NCBI GenBank assembly: GCA_017856985.1 | Contig: JAFMEA010000020.1 | Coordinates: 1-36,116, forward strand | Reading direction: 5' to 3' | Length of the DNA: 36,116 nucleotides | Source of the DNA: Planktomarina sp. | GTDB taxonomy: Bacteria; Pseudomonadota; Alphaproteobacteria; Rhodobacterales; Rhodobacteraceae | In this document: positions 8,864-18,089 of the stretch, one piece after another | Layout of the letters: every line of letters begins with the position of its first letter | How positions within the stretch are numbered: position 1 is the first letter of the stretch | Program-made: the position numbers and the translations under genes | Notes under the pieces: model-generated | Seen by the model: the letters and a program-made list of their open reading frames with translations, nothing else | What the model was told of the DNA's origin: nothing | The model's database searches: none

Positions 8864-9407
8864 TTTAATTGCGGTGAATCCCATGAGGGGGGCTATATCA
8901 TTGAAGATTGGCACTGTTGCGGTTGAAGAAGTCCAAACTTCACTTTTTACAGTGGGTGTCCACAAGGAGATATCAAAGAAGTTATTAAACACGATGAAGT
9001 CAGTAACAGGTATGGACTGGCCAAACGTATGTCAGATTAAGTCAAAGGATAATATTTCCTTGATGTGGTTTGACCATACGCATGTCGCAATTATGGGAAT
9101 TACACCAACACTACAGCTTAAAAAAATTGCAGCTGTTACCGACGTTAGCGACGCCTGGTTAATTATTGACATAGATGGCATTGATGCTCGCAAAGTATTG
9201 TCACGAGTTACGCCGACAGATATGCGTGAACAACGTTTTAAAACAGGCATGACGCAACGTGGTGATTTGATGCACATGCAAGCCAGCATCTCGTGCATTG
9301 AAGAACATCGTTTTCGCATTATGGTCTTTCGCTCAATGGCTCAGACGCTTGTTCATGAACTAACAATAGCTATGAAATCAGTGGCGGCGCGCACTAGGGA
9401 GGCCTAA
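8856..9407 (+). CDS. soxG: Sarcosine oxidase subunit gamma
   Basis: 183 aa from a GTG at 8856. A GGAGG at 8843-8847, 8 nt upstream, decides this start over the in-frame TTG at 8832 and ATG at 8841, which have no RBS. The gene therefore overlaps the soxA 3' end by 8 nt. SoxG resembles the GcvT C-terminal folate-binding fold and packs against SoxA. The core (LSRVTPTDMREQRFKTGMTQ…RIMVFRSMAQTLVHEL) is typical. It ends the sox operon, with dnaG starting 9 nt later. Sequence conservation in this family is weak, so the call leans on context as well. Confidence 0.88.
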   Translation: MVDLIAVNPMRGAISLKIGTVAVEEVQTSLFTVGVHKEISKKLLNTMKSVTGMDWPNVCQIKSKDNISLMWFDHTHVAIMGITPTLQLKKIAAVTDVSDAWLIIDIDGIDARKVLSRVTPTDMREQRFKTGMTQRGDLMHMQASISCIEEHRFRIMVFRSMAQTLVHELTIAMKSVAARTREA

Positions 9408-9416
9408 GAAAAACGG

Positions 9417-11351
9417 ATGTCATTGCCAGCAGGATTTTTGGATGAATTGCGAAGCCGTACCTCAATAATACAGGTAGTCGGTCGGAAGGTAATGTGGGAT
9501 ACTCGTAAATCCAATCAAGGCAAGGGTGACATGTGGGCACCTTGTCCCTTTCACCAAGAAAAAACTGCCAGCTTTCATGTTGATGATCGGAAAGGTTATT
9601 ACTATTGCTTTGGCTGCGGAGCTAAAGGTGATGCACTTGGCTTTGTAAAGGAAACTGAAAATGTATCTTTTATGGAAGCTGTAGAAATCTTATCCCGAGA
9701 GGCGGGTATGCAACTACCGGCGCTGGATCCAAAATTAAAGGAAAAATCTGATAGACAAACGAAATTGGCTGAAGTTATGGAGCAGGCATTAAATTTTTTT
9801 CGTTTACGGTTGAACACCAGCAGCGCCGCTAATGCACGTAGTTATTTAAGTGAACGTGGTCTGACTCAAGAAGTTTTAGATCGTTTTGAGATTGGATTTG
9901 CTCCTGACTCTTGGCAAGAGTTATGGGATCATTTGACCGAAAAAAGTGTAGACGAAGAACTAATTTTGGCAGCTGGGCTAGCCAAGCCCTCTAACAAAGG
10001 GAAACGGCCCTATGACACATTCCGAAACCGTATAATCTTCCCCATTCGTGATCCTCGCGGCCGCTGTATTGGATTTGGTGGACGGGCGATGGATCCCACT
10101 GATAGTGCAAAATACCTTAACTCACCAGAAACAGAATTGTTTGATAAAGGTCGCAGTCTCTATAACTATGGACCGGCAAGAGAGGCGATTGGCAAGGGCC
10201 AAATTTTGATAGTAGCAGAAGGCTATATGGATGTAATAGCGCTTTCGCAGGTCGGCTTTAATGCAACTGTAGCTCCTCTCGGTACTGCAGTAACGGAAGC
10301 CCAATTACAATTAATGTGGCGTGTATCTGATGAACCAATCATTGCGCTAGATGGTGACAAGGCTGGAGTTCGAGCGGCCCAAAGGTTGATAGACTTGGCT
10401 TTGCCTTTACTTCAAGCGGGAAAGTCTTTGCGCTTTGTAGTTTTACCGGAAGGGCAGGACCCGGATGATTTAACTCGCCAGGAGGGTCCTGGAGCGATGC
10501 AAAGACTATTAGATAATGCACAGCCAATGGTTGAATTGCTTTGGGAACGTGAGGTCCATGGTAAGAACTTTGATAGCCCCGAACGCAAAGCAGCGCTCGA
10601 CAAAATTCTACGGGAAAAGCTCAGACTAATAAAAGACACTTCAATTCGTGGATATTATGGGCAGGCGTTAAAATCGCTGCGTTGGGACCTTTTTCGACCA
10701 AAATATAGATCTCAAACCTCCAAGCCTCAAGGCCGCCAGCTCATATCACCGCAGGCATCTACACGGTCCTCGTCATTGGTTATCTCAAGTGAAAACAGCC
10801 ATGTGTTGCGTCAATCCGTCATTCTGGCAAGCTTGCTTAAAGCTCCTGAGGCAATAGCTTCGGTAGAAACGCAATTGGAGGACTTACAATTCTTAAAACT
10901 GGAACACCGTCAAATCCAAATTTTTTTATTGGAATACTCCGGTGCTTTAGATCAGCTTTGGCAGTCTGCTGAACAAACATTTGGTGCTCAGCAGCTTGAT
11001 GCTCTTCTCAATCTGCCCCACGTACGCATTGCTCCATCTGTCCGAAACTGTGATGATAATGAATTAGTTGTTGCCTGCCTTTTACAGGAGTTTGCACAAA
11101 TTTCTGCGCTCAATGCACATGGACGCGAGGTCGCTGAAGCTGTTCAAGACCAGTCAGATTTAGATGATGAGGGGATGACTTGGCGCCTCAATGAATCTGC
11201 GAAACATGTTCAAGAAACGCTGCAAGGCGGCCAGGATGATAAAACTCATTATAATACCGCCGCTAACGGCCTAAAAGTGAAGTTAGATGAACAAATTAAA
11301 CTTAAAAATTTATTGGGTGAGATAAATTTTTCAAAACCAAATACAAAGTAG
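9417..11351 (+). CDS. dnaG: DNA primase
   Basis: 644 aa. The CHC2 zinc-binding domain has C43, H46, C64 and C67 (CPFHQEKTASF…YYCFGCGAKGD). The RNA-polymerase core region follows, with TOPRIM residues E268 (IVAEGYMDVIAL) and D311/D313 (ALDGDKAG). The C-terminal ~200 residues are the variable helicase-binding part. DnaG lays RNA primers at the replication fork and binds DnaB. Only 9 nt separate it from soxG, and an AGGGAGG at 9396-9402 inside soxG is the likely RBS, at a rather long 14-nt spacing. rpoD follows, giving the dnaG-rpoD part of the macromolecular-synthesis locus without rpsU. Confidence 0.96.
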   Translation: MSLPAGFLDELRSRTSIIQVVGRKVMWDTRKSNQGKGDMWAPCPFHQEKTASFHVDDRKGYYYCFGCGAKGDALGFVKETENVSFMEAVEILSREAGMQLPALDPKLKEKSDRQTKLAEVMEQALNFFRLRLNTSSAANARSYLSERGLTQEVLDRFEIGFAPDSWQELWDHLTEKSVDEELILAAGLAKPSNKGKRPYDTFRNRIIFPIRDPRGRCIGFGGRAMDPTDSAKYLNSPETELFDKGRSLYNYGPAREAIGKGQILIVAEGYMDVIALSQVGFNATVAPLGTAVTEAQLQLMWRVSDEPIIALDGDKAGVRAAQRLIDLALPLLQAGKSLRFVVLPEGQDPDDLTRQEGPGAMQRLLDNAQPMVELLWEREVHGKNFDSPERKAALDKILREKLRLIKDTSIRGYYGQALKSLRWDLFRPKYRSQTSKPQGRQLISPQASTRSSSLVISSENSHVLRQSVILASLLKAPEAIASVETQLEDLQFLKLEHRQIQIFLLEYSGALDQLWQSAEQTFGAQQLDALLNLPHVRIAPSVRNCDDNELVVACLLQEFAQISALNAHGREVAEAVQDQSDLDDEGMTWRLNESAKHVQETLQGGQDDKTHYNTAANGLKVKLDEQIKLKNLLGEINFSKPNTK

Positions 11352-11396
11352 CCTTCTTGGGGTGGGAAATCACAATCGAATCAGGCTAAACACTTA

Positions 11397-11466
11397 CACG
11401 AATCGTTTTTATTGATGATTCGGTTTACATAGAGTGTAAATTCCGAGGTATAAGGAGCACGAGCAA
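11397..11466 (+). promoter_or_regulatory. dnaG-rpoD intergenic region with inverted repeat and rpoD RBS
   Basis: The 115-nt gap before rpoD contains a perfect 6-bp inverted repeat, CGAATC (11399-11404) and GATTCG (11417-11422). A further CGAATC copy lies at 11377-11382. AAGGAG at 11452-11457 is the rpoD RBS. The repeat could be an operator or a weak hairpin; no T-run follows, so it is not a standard terminator. A promoter is expected here but none is convincing by eye. Confidence 0.35.
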
Positions 11467-13440
11467 ATGGCCGCCAAGGATAATGACGACCGAAAGCAAG
11501 ATGACTCCACCGGTAAAGAGCCGATGATTGATATGAGCCAAACAGCGGTCAAGAAGATGATCGCTGATGCCCGAGATCGAGGTTACATAACCTACGACCA
11601 GCTTAATAATGTTTTACCACCTGATCAGGTTTCTTCAGACCAGATTGAGGATGTTATGTCGATGCTGTCAGAAATGGGCATTCAGGTTACCGAGGAACAT
11701 GAATCTGAAGAAGAGGATAAGGGTCCAACTGATTTGGTTTCCACAAACCAGAACCGTGATTTGGCTTTGGCGGGTGCAAATAATGAGAAACTAGACCGAA
11801 CAGATGATCCAGTTCGTATGTATTTGCGAGAAATGGGCTCAGTAGAACTTTTGAGCCGCGAAGGTGAAATTGCTATCGCCAAGCGGATTGAGGCTGGTCG
11901 AAATACGATGATAGCGGGACTTTGTGAGAGCCCATTGACCTTTCAAGCGATTACAATTTGGCGAGATGAGTTGTTAACAGAAGATATTCTACTGCGCGAT
12001 GTCATTGACCTTGAAACGACCTTTGGCCGTCATACGGGGGACGAGGAAGAGACTTCAGTCGTTGCTGCCGCTAGCGTTGCTGAAGAAGTGCCTGAGGTCC
12101 GCCCAGAATTGGATGCAGATGGCAATCCAATAGTTATCGATGACGATGATGATGATGATGAAGGAGCCAATGTTTCTTTAGCTGCGATGGAAGAAACTTT
12201 GAAGCCGCATGTTCTGGAAACCCTGGATTTGATAGCTCATAATTATCTAAAGCTTTCAGAGATGCAGGACCTGCGTATGGCGGCTACATTGAATGATGGA
12301 GATAAGTTTTCGGATGGTGCGGAAACAAACTATCAAGACTTGCGGGCTGAAATAGTTGGATCAGTCAATGAATTGCATTTACATAACAATCGGATAGAGG
12401 CGTTAATCGATCAGCTGTATGGCATAAATCGACGTATTATGTCCATAGATAGTTCTATGGTAAAGTTGGCGGATCAAGCGCGTATTAATCGGCGTGAATT
12501 TGTTGATGCATATCGAGGGCGCGAACTTGATCCAAACTGGGTTTCTGACATTAAAGAACAAGCCGGTCGTGGGTGGAAAATGTTTATTGAGCGCAGCTTA
12601 GGTAAAGTGGAGGAACTCCGCGCTGACATGGCTCAAGTGGGCCAGTATGTAGGGCTCGATATAAGTGAATTCCGAAGAATTGTTCAGCAAGTTCAAAAAG
12701 GTGAAAAAGAGGCTCGTTCAGCAAAGAAAGAAATGGTTGAAGCCAATCTGCGTTTGGTCATTTCTATTGCTAAAAAATATACAAACCGTGGGTTACAGTT
12801 CTTAGATTTAATTCAAGAGGGTAACATTGGTTTAATGAAGGCGGTTGATAAGTTTGAATATCGTCGTGGTTATAAATTTAGTACTTATGCAACGTGGTGG
12901 ATCCGCCAAGCTATTACGCGTTCAATTGCCGATCAAGCGCGTACCATCCGGATTCCTGTGCACATGATTGAGACAATTAATAAGTTGGTCCGCACTGGTC
13001 GCCAAATGCTTCACGAGATTGGACGAGAGCCGACACCTGAAGAATTGGCAACTAAGCTCCAGATGCCTCTGGAAAAAGTACGAAAAGTTATGAAAATAGC
13101 GAAAGAACCTATTTCTTTGGAAACTCCAATTGGGGATGAAGAGGACTCTCAGCTTGGTGATTTTATCGAAGATAAGAATGCAGTTTTGCCTCTTGATAGC
13201 GCAATTCAGGAAAACTTAAAAGAAACGACAACTCGTGTTTTGGCTAGCCTCACACCGCGTGAAGAGCGAGTATTGCGGATGCGATTTGGTATTGGGATGA
13301 ATACTGATCATACACTGGAAGAGGTGGGGCAGCAGTTTAGCGTAACAAGGGAACGTATTCGACAGATTGAAGCTAAAGCATTGCGTAAACTAAAGCATCC
13401 AAGCAGAAGCCGTAAATTGCGAAGCTTTTTAGATCAATAA
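11467..13440 (+). CDS. rpoD: RNA polymerase primary sigma factor (sigma-70)
   Basis: 657 aa. Region 1.1 (residues ~20-95) and region 1.2 ([21 protein letters not shown]) are followed by a long non-conserved insert with a run of seven Asp around residues 224-231. Region 2 begins near residue 420 ([20 protein letters not shown]), with the -10-reading helix [17 protein letters not shown]. Region 3 follows, and region 4 (~575-650) holds the -35-reading helix-turn-helix ([17 protein letters not shown]). It directs core RNA polymerase to housekeeping promoters. The length and acidic insert are usual for alphaproteobacterial RpoD. AAGGAG at 9-nt spacing supports the start. Confidence 0.97.
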   Translation: MAAKDNDDRKQDDSTGKEPMIDMSQTAVKKMIADARDRGYITYDQLNNVLPPDQVSSDQIEDVMSMLSEMGIQVTEEHESEEEDKGPTDLVSTNQNRDLALAGANNEKLDRTDDPVRMYLREMGSVELLSREGEIAIAKRIEAGRNTMIAGLCESPLTFQAITIWRDELLTEDILLRDVIDLETTFGRHTGDEEETSVVAAASVAEEVPEVRPELDADGNPIVIDDDDDDDEGANVSLAAMEETLKPHVLETLDLIAHNYLKLSEMQDLRMAATLNDGDKFSDGAETNYQDLRAEIVGSVNELHLHNNRIEALIDQLYGINRRIMSIDSSMVKLADQARINRREFVDAYRGRELDPNWVSDIKEQAGRGWKMFIERSLGKVEELRADMAQVGQYVGLDISEFRRIVQQVQKGEKEARSAKKEMVEANLRLVISIAKKYTNRGLQFLDLIQEGNIGLMKAVDKFEYRRGYKFSTYATWWIRQAITRSIADQARTIRIPVHMIETINKLVRTGRQMLHEIGREPTPEELATKLQMPLEKVRKVMKIAKEPISLETPIGDEEDSQLGDFIEDKNAVLPLDSAIQENLKETTTRVLASLTPREERVLRMRFGIGMNTDHTLEEVGQQFSVTRERIRQIEAKALRKLKHPSRSRKLRSFLDQ

Positions 13441-13447
13441 ATTTCAT

Positions 13448-13475
13448 TAATGCCCTAACAAGGCTTAATTTTTTT
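13448..13475 (+). terminator. Probable rpoD terminator
   Basis: TAA-GCC (13448-13454, one bulged T) pairs with GGCTTA (13462-13467), followed by a run of T to 13475. The stem is weak but correctly placed 7 nt after the rpoD stop. Confidence 0.4.
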
Positions 13476-13583
13476 AGACAAAATTTTATAAATCTAATTT
13501 TTTTCTTAACTTCATTTCAAAAAAAACAAAAATAAAATGAACATTGTTTTTATTATATTATTAGTTAATAAACCCAAGCAGGA

Positions 13584-13626
13584 GTAGACGTATTTTTTGT
13601 CTACCCAAATCGTGGTAAGATATTAT
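13584..13626 (+). promoter_or_regulatory. Putative nrdR-ribD promoter with adjacent inverted repeat
   Basis: In the AT-rich 243-nt gap after rpoD, TTGTCT (13597-13602) and TATTAT (13621-13626) are spaced 18 nt apart and could be -35/-10 elements. A perfect 6-bp inverted repeat GTAGAC (13584-13589) / GTCTAC (13599-13604) overlaps the -35 element, where a repressor could bind. The remainder of the gap is A/T runs with no ORF. Confidence 0.35.
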
Positions 13627-13683
13627 AGATATTGTAGAAAAGTAGAAACGAAGTTTTAATCAAAACGTCAAAGGGGATGGGAT

Positions 13684-14151
13684 ATGCGCTGCCCGTTTTG
13701 TGGAAATGTTGACACACAAGTAAAGGACTCTCGGCCGGCAGAGGATCATGTTGCTATAAGACGGCGGCGGTTTTGCTTGGCTTGTGGTGGTCGATTCACT
13801 ACATACGAGAGGGTACAGCTCCGTGACTTAGTTGTAATAAAGTCAAATGGTCGGCGTGAAGATTTCGATCGTACAAAACTCGAACGTTCGATCAGAATTG
13901 CTTTACAGAAACGTCCAGTTGAGCCCGAGCGAATGGAACAAATGATATCAGGCATTGTACGGCGTCTGGAAAGTATGGGTGATACCGACATTCCATCTAC
14001 TACTATTGGTGAAATTGTTATGGAAGCATTGGCGCGTATAGACACTGTAGCATACGTACGTTTTGCCAGCGTTTATAAGAATTTCCAAGCAGCTGATGAT
14101 TTTGACAAATTTGTGTCCGAATTGCGGCCAGATTTGCCACCTGACGAGTGA
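13684..14151 (+). CDS. nrdR: Transcriptional repressor NrdR
   Basis: 155 aa. The zinc ribbon has C3, C6, C31 and C34 (MRCPFCGN…[13 protein letters not shown]). An ATP-cone follows at about residues 49-139 ([20 protein letters not shown]). NrdR binds ATP/dATP and represses ribonucleotide reductase genes through NrdR boxes; none were seen in its own upstream region. A purine-rich GGGGATGGG tract precedes the ATG. Its stop overlaps the GTG of ribD (GTGA), the common alphaproteobacterial nrdR-ribD arrangement. Confidence 0.96.
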   Translation: MRCPFCGNVDTQVKDSRPAEDHVAIRRRRFCLACGGRFTTYERVQLRDLVVIKSNGRREDFDRTKLERSIRIALQKRPVEPERMEQMISGIVRRLESMGDTDIPSTTIGEIVMEALARIDTVAYVRFASVYKNFQAADDFDKFVSELRPDLPPDE

Positions 14152-15239
14152 ATTCACTAGTGGACAAACGTTACATGTCGCTGGCGCTCACTTTGGGCAA
14201 ACGCGGGCAGGGAAACGTTTGGCCAAATCCATCTGTTGGATGTGTTTTAGTAAATGGTGAGCGAATTGTTGGACGTGGTTGGACCCAACCAGGTGGGCGG
14301 CCTCACGCTGAAATTATGGCATTACAACAAGCTGGGGTATTAGCAAGACATTCAACTGCGTATATTACTTTGGAACCATGTGCACATCATGGCGAGACAG
14401 GGCCTTGTACTGATAATCTGATATCGGCTGGGATTGAGCGTTGCGTTATTGCGACTGCCGATGTTGATCCAAGAGTTTTGGGCAGGGGAATAGAAAAATT
14501 AAAATCTGCTGGAATAAAGGTTTTGGTTGGTTGCATGGAAGCTGATGCTAAAGTCTCTCACCGTGGGTTTTTTAAGAAAGTATTAGTTGGACAGCCAAGG
14601 CTCACTTTGAAGATGGCGCTGTCTGTAGATGGTCGCATTGGCACCCAAAGTGGTGAGAGCCAATGGATTACTGGTCCACTAGCAAGACGGGATGTTCATA
14701 CTTTGCGGGCTAGTCATGACGCTGTTTTGATTGGTGGTGGCACCGCTCGTGCAGACAATCCTTCCCTCACGGTGAGGGGGTTAGGCAAAACATTCCAGCC
14801 AGTACGTATTGTTGCCTCAACAAGCTTGAATTTCTCTGGAACGGCAATGAAGTCAACCAGGGATCATGCTCCTTTGTGGGTGTGTCATGGCGCGGGTGCC
14901 AGAGATACCATGAAATGGGAAAAAAATTCAGATAAGATGTTGGAGATACATAATTTTGTTAATGGAGAATTAGATTTAAATGAAATGCTACAGAAGTTGG
15001 GAGCTGAGGGCATTACTTCCATATTCTGTGAAGGTGGTGGATTGCTGGGGTCATCATTGATTAAGGCGGGGTTAGTTGACGATTTAATTGTCTACTCTGC
15101 GGGACTTGTAATTGGAGGTGATGGACTTGCCTCGCTTGGAGAACTTGGACTCGAAAAACTTGATGATGGTATTAGATTTTCTCTAATCGATCATAAAACC
15201 ATTGGTTGTGATTTACGTCACCATTGGCGAGCTAATTAA
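14148..15239 (+). CDS. ribD: Bifunctional riboflavin deaminase/reductase RibD
   Basis: 363 aa. The N-terminal cytidine-deaminase-like domain has H53-A-E55 (catalytic Glu and zinc) and C78/C87 in [13 protein letters not shown]. The C-terminal dihydrofolate-reductase-like domain starts near residue 147 ([15 protein letters not shown]). It carries out the second and third steps of riboflavin synthesis: deamination and ribosyl-chain reduction of the pyrimidine produced by GTP cyclohydrolase II. The start is uncertain: GTG at 14148 overlaps the nrdR stop, while GTG at 14160 would give the more family-like [10 protein letters not shown]; neither has a good RBS. 122 nt without a riboswitch-like motif separates it from ribE. 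Confidence 0.95.
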   Translation: MNSLVDKRYMSLALTLGKRGQGNVWPNPSVGCVLVNGERIVGRGWTQPGGRPHAEIMALQQAGVLARHSTAYITLEPCAHHGETGPCTDNLISAGIERCVIATADVDPRVLGRGIEKLKSAGIKVLVGCMEADAKVSHRGFFKKVLVGQPRLTLKMALSVDGRIGTQSGESQWITGPLARRDVHTLRASHDAVLIGGGTARADNPSLTVRGLGKTFQPVRIVASTSLNFSGTAMKSTRDHAPLWVCHGAGARDTMKWEKNSDKMLEIHNFVNGELDLNEMLQKLGAEGITSIFCEGGGLLGSSLIKAGLVDDLIVYSAGLVIGGDGLASLGELGLEKLDDGIRFSLIDHKTIGCDLRHHWRAN

Positions 15240-15361
15240 AAGTTAATCATATTTATTTAATCAACATTGTCATTTACAAATAAGTCGCGCATTTTCAATT
15301 CAAAGTGTGACCCTTGTCCCAAGCAAATTGTGGGGTTAGGAAAAGCGAAGAGGTATACAAT

Positions 15362-15949
15362 ATGTTTACGGGTATCATAACGGACGTTGGCTCAGTACGC
15401 TCTGTCCACAAGGCAGGTGATTTGCGTATTGAGATTGAAACCTTGTACGACATTACCACTATTGATATCGGAGCGTCCATCGCATGTAATGGCGTATGTC
15501 TCACCGTTGTAGAAAAAAATGAAAAAAGTTTTTTTGTTGATGTTTCAGCAGAAAGTGTTTCGCTGACTAACGCTGGTGACTGGTCAAAGGGTTCTTTGGT
15601 AAATTTAGAGAGAGCCTTAAAGATTGGGGATGAATTGGGTGGTCACATTGTGGCTGGCCATGTGGATGGTTTGGCTAAAATTATTATGATACATGACGAG
15701 GGTGATAGTACCCGAGTAAAATTACGTGCGCCCGACTCACTTGCGAGATTTATAGCACCAAAAGGGTCTGTTGCCCTGAATGGAACCTCGCTTACCGTAA
15801 ATGAAGTAGACGGTACCGAATTTGGGGTCAATTTCATACCGCATACCAAAGCTGTTACGACATGGGGCGATGCTGTGGTGGGCGACCGAGTAAACTTAGA
15901 GATTGATACACTAGCGCGGTACGTCGCTCGCTTGAATGATTGGACCTGA
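15362..15949 (+). CDS. ribE: Riboflavin synthase alpha chain
   Basis: 195 aa from ATG 15362 with AAGAGG 8 nt upstream; the frame is open further upstream but MFTGII is the universal family start. Two lumazine-binding repeats are seen: N-terminal MFTGIITDVGSV…ACNGVCLTVV and C-terminal GGHIVAGHVDG…ALNGTSLTV. The enzyme dismutates two 6,7-dimethyl-8-ribityllumazine molecules to riboflavin and the pyrimidine precursor. It is followed 3 nt later by ribB(A), so the two are certainly in one transcript. Confidence 0.96.
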   Translation: MFTGIITDVGSVRSVHKAGDLRIEIETLYDITTIDIGASIACNGVCLTVVEKNEKSFFVDVSAESVSLTNAGDWSKGSLVNLERALKIGDELGGHIVAGHVDGLAKIIMIHDEGDSTRVKLRAPDSLARFIAPKGSVALNGTSLTVNEVDGTEFGVNFIPHTKAVTTWGDAVVGDRVNLEIDTLARYVARLNDWT

Positions 15950-15952
15950 TGG

Positions 15953-17089
15953 ATGAGTGATCTTCTACCGTTTGAAAAGCCAGGGACCGTGGAGCGCAAT
16001 TTCTCGGATGTGATATCCCCGATTGAAGAAATAATTGAAGATGCCCGCAACGGTAGGATGTTTGTATTGGTTGATCACGAGGATCGTGAAAACGAGGGGG
16101 ACCTTGTAATTCCAGCACAGATGGCCACTCCAGAAATAATCAACTTTATGGCAAAATATGGTAGAGGATTAATTTGCCTCACACTGACAAGTGAGAGAGT
16201 GACAGCGCTAGGTTTACAGCTGATGTCAACTTATAACTCTTCTCGCCATGAAACAGCATTTACTATCTCTATTGAAGCTCGCGAGGGCGTAACTACTGGA
16301 ATATCAGCGCATGACCGAGCACGGACAGTGGCCGTTGCAATTGATGCTGGGAATACAGCATCTGATATAGCAACGCCAGGACATGTATTTCCACTCCGTG
16401 CGCGAGATGGTGGTGTATTGGTACGTGCTGGCCATACGGAGGCGGCTGTTGATATTGCGCGGTTAGCTGGTCTGAACCCATCGGGGGTTATATGTGAGAT
16501 CATGAATGATGATGGAAGTATGGCGCGTTTACCGGATCTTATTAGCTTCGCCAAAGAGCATGGACTGAAAATTGGTACCATCAGTGATCTAATTGCATAC
16601 CGGCGTCGGAATGATAATTTGGTAAGCGTTAAGGGTGAACAGTCAATTCAATCTGAATTTGGTGGCCAATGGCAGATGCGAATTTTTAATGATGAAACTC
16701 AGGGCGCTGAGCATATTGCATTAATTAAGGGGGATATTTCAGGCAACGACCCGGTTTTGGTTAGAATGCATTCGCTTGATCCTATGCTGGATATGATTGG
16801 GACTGGACCTTCAGGGCGCGCATTCGAATTTTCGGAGTCTATGAACATTATTGCTAATAAAGGAAGGGGTGTTCTAGTGCTGTTACGTGATTTACATATG
16901 AAAATTAGTGCGACTGATGATGGAAGCCCTCAAACGCTTCGTCAATATGGTGTTGGGGCGCAGATTTTATCGTCACTTAGCCTTTCGAAAATTACATTAT
17001 TAACTAATTCACCTGAGCCAAAAATCGTTGGTCTAGAGGCCTATGGCTTGGAAATTACTGGCACTCAAAAGATTTTGGAACCTAAGTGA
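15953..17089 (+). CDS. ribB: 3,4-dihydroxy-2-butanone-4-phosphate synthase with degenerate GTP cyclohydrolase II-like C-terminus
   Basis: 378 aa. The N-terminal ~205 residues are a complete RibB: the acidic loop DHEDRENEGD (41-50) that binds Mg and ribulose 5-phosphate, plus GHVFPLRARDGGVLVRAGHTE. The C-terminal part has the size and outline of GTP cyclohydrolase II (RibA). However, the three zinc cysteines expected after the VHS-like motif are absent (VRMHSLDPMLDMIG is followed by GPSG…), and the RQEGRGIGL motif has become RDLHMKI. This domain should not open GTP, so a separate ribA must exist elsewhere in the genome. Such RibB-plus-inactive-RibA hybrids are known in proteobacteria. It makes the four-carbon precursor used by RibH, whose gene overlaps its stop. 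Confidence 0.93.
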   Translation: MSDLLPFEKPGTVERNFSDVISPIEEIIEDARNGRMFVLVDHEDRENEGDLVIPAQMATPEIINFMAKYGRGLICLTLTSERVTALGLQLMSTYNSSRHETAFTISIEAREGVTTGISAHDRARTVAVAIDAGNTASDIATPGHVFPLRARDGGVLVRAGHTEAAVDIARLAGLNPSGVICEIMNDDGSMARLPDLISFAKEHGLKIGTISDLIAYRRRNDNLVSVKGEQSIQSEFGGQWQMRIFNDETQGAEHIALIKGDISGNDPVLVRMHSLDPMLDMIGTGPSGRAFEFSESMNIIANKGRGVLVLLRDLHMKISATDDGSPQTLRQYGVGAQILSSLSLSKITLLTNSPEPKIVGLEAYGLEITGTQKILEPK

Positions 17090-17610
17090 TGGTAGCCTCA
17101 AAACAAAATTCCATACTTGAGCTTCCCTCCTTTATAAGTCCTGTCAAACTGCTGATTGTGGTAGCGCCATATTATAGGAAAATTGCAGACAATCTGGTCG
17201 CCGGTGCGCGTGCTGAGATCAAACAGGCTGGTGGTTCATCAGAGTTAGTTGAGGTGCCTGGCGCGCTGGAAATACCCACTACTATTGCAATTGCAAGCAG
17301 GCAATTAGATTTTGATGGTTATGTGGCATTAGGGTGTATTATTAGGGGTGAAACTACCCATTACGATACAGTATGTAATGATAGTAGCCGTGCTTTACAG
17401 CTTTTGGGTTTGCAGGGAGTGTGCATTGGTAATGGAATTTTGACAGTTGAAAACTCAAAGCAAGCTGAAGACCGTGCCGATGTCATGAGACAAAATAAAG
17501 GAGGTGGAGCTGCATTGGCTGCGCTCCACCTTATCGCTTTAAGCCAAAAGTGGGGGAAGCCAAAAGGTAAAGTTGGCTTTTTGTCATCTGATGAGACCAG
17601 TGAAGCATGA
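17089..17610 (+). CDS. ribH: 6,7-dimethyl-8-ribityllumazine synthase
   Basis: 173 aa from ATG 17089, which overlaps the ribB stop (TGATG); a GTG at 17086 one codon upstream is also possible. Lumazine synthase motifs: EVPGALEIP (55-63), the phosphate-binding GCIIRGETTHYD with catalytic H91, and the GNGILTVEN segment. It condenses the RibB and RibD products into lumazine, the substrate of RibE, usually as an icosahedral or smaller oligomer. The stop overlaps nusB as ATGA. Confidence 0.95.
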   Translation: MVASKQNSILELPSFISPVKLLIVVAPYYRKIADNLVAGARAEIKQAGGSSELVEVPGALEIPTTIAIASRQLDFDGYVALGCIIRGETTHYDTVCNDSSRALQLLGLQGVCIGNGILTVENSKQAEDRADVMRQNKGGGAALAALHLIALSQKWGKPKGKVGFLSSDETSEA

Positions 17611-18089
17611 GTGTTTCTAATCTTTCTAAAGATCAAAAACGCCGGATGAAATCAGCCAGCCGGCTTTATGCGGTTCAGGCTCTTTTCCAGATGGAGGCCT
17701 CTAGCCAACCCATAGACGCAGTTCTAAAAGAGTTTGAAGACCACCGGATGGGCAGTGAAATAGATGGTGCTGAATTGGAAGAGGGCGACATTAATCATTT
17801 TCGGAGAGTTGTCGCTGGCGCAGTTAATAACCAAGCTCGAATTGATCAAATGACTGATCGTGCTCTTGTAGCCAAATGGCCAATAGCACGGATTGATCCT
17901 ACCCTTCGTGCACTATTTCGGGCGGCAGGTGCAGAAATGATTGAGGGCGATACACCGCCCAAAGTGGCCATTGTTGAATACGTCGAAGTGGCTTTAGCCT
18001 TTTTTCCAGACGGTAAAGAACGTGGTTTTGTGAATGCAGTTTTAGACCATATGGCCCGTGAGGCTAAACCAGAAGTTTTTGCATTATGA
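17607..18089 (+). CDS. nusB: Transcription antitermination factor NusB
   Basis: 160 aa, all-helical NusB fold. The N-terminus is SASRLYAVQALFQMEAS, and the conserved C-terminal part runs DPTLRALFRAAGAEMI…KVAIVEYVEVALAFFPDGKERGFVNAVLDHM. NusB with NusE (S10) binds boxA in rRNA leaders to allow antitermination. It overlaps ribH at its start and the esterase gene at its end, both by 4 nt as ATGA. Synteny ribH-nusB is widespread in bacteria. Confidence 0.96.
   Translation: MSVSNLSKDQKRRMKSASRLYAVQALFQMEASSQPIDAVLKEFEDHRMGSEIDGAELEEGDINHFRRVVAGAVNNQARIDQMTDRALVAKWPIARIDPTLRALFRAAGAEMIEGDTPPKVAIVEYVEVALAFFPDGKERGFVNAVLDHMAREAKPEVFAL

Noticed and set aside
12112-12165. GAT-repeat tract as a microsatellite or assembly artefact
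   Set aside because: It encodes the acidic insert normal in alphaproteobacterial RpoD, and the frame is intact on both sides.
15240-15361. FMN riboswitch before ribE
   Set aside because: No AGGGCAG/GGGTGAA-like conserved blocks and the gap is AT-rich and only 122 nt.
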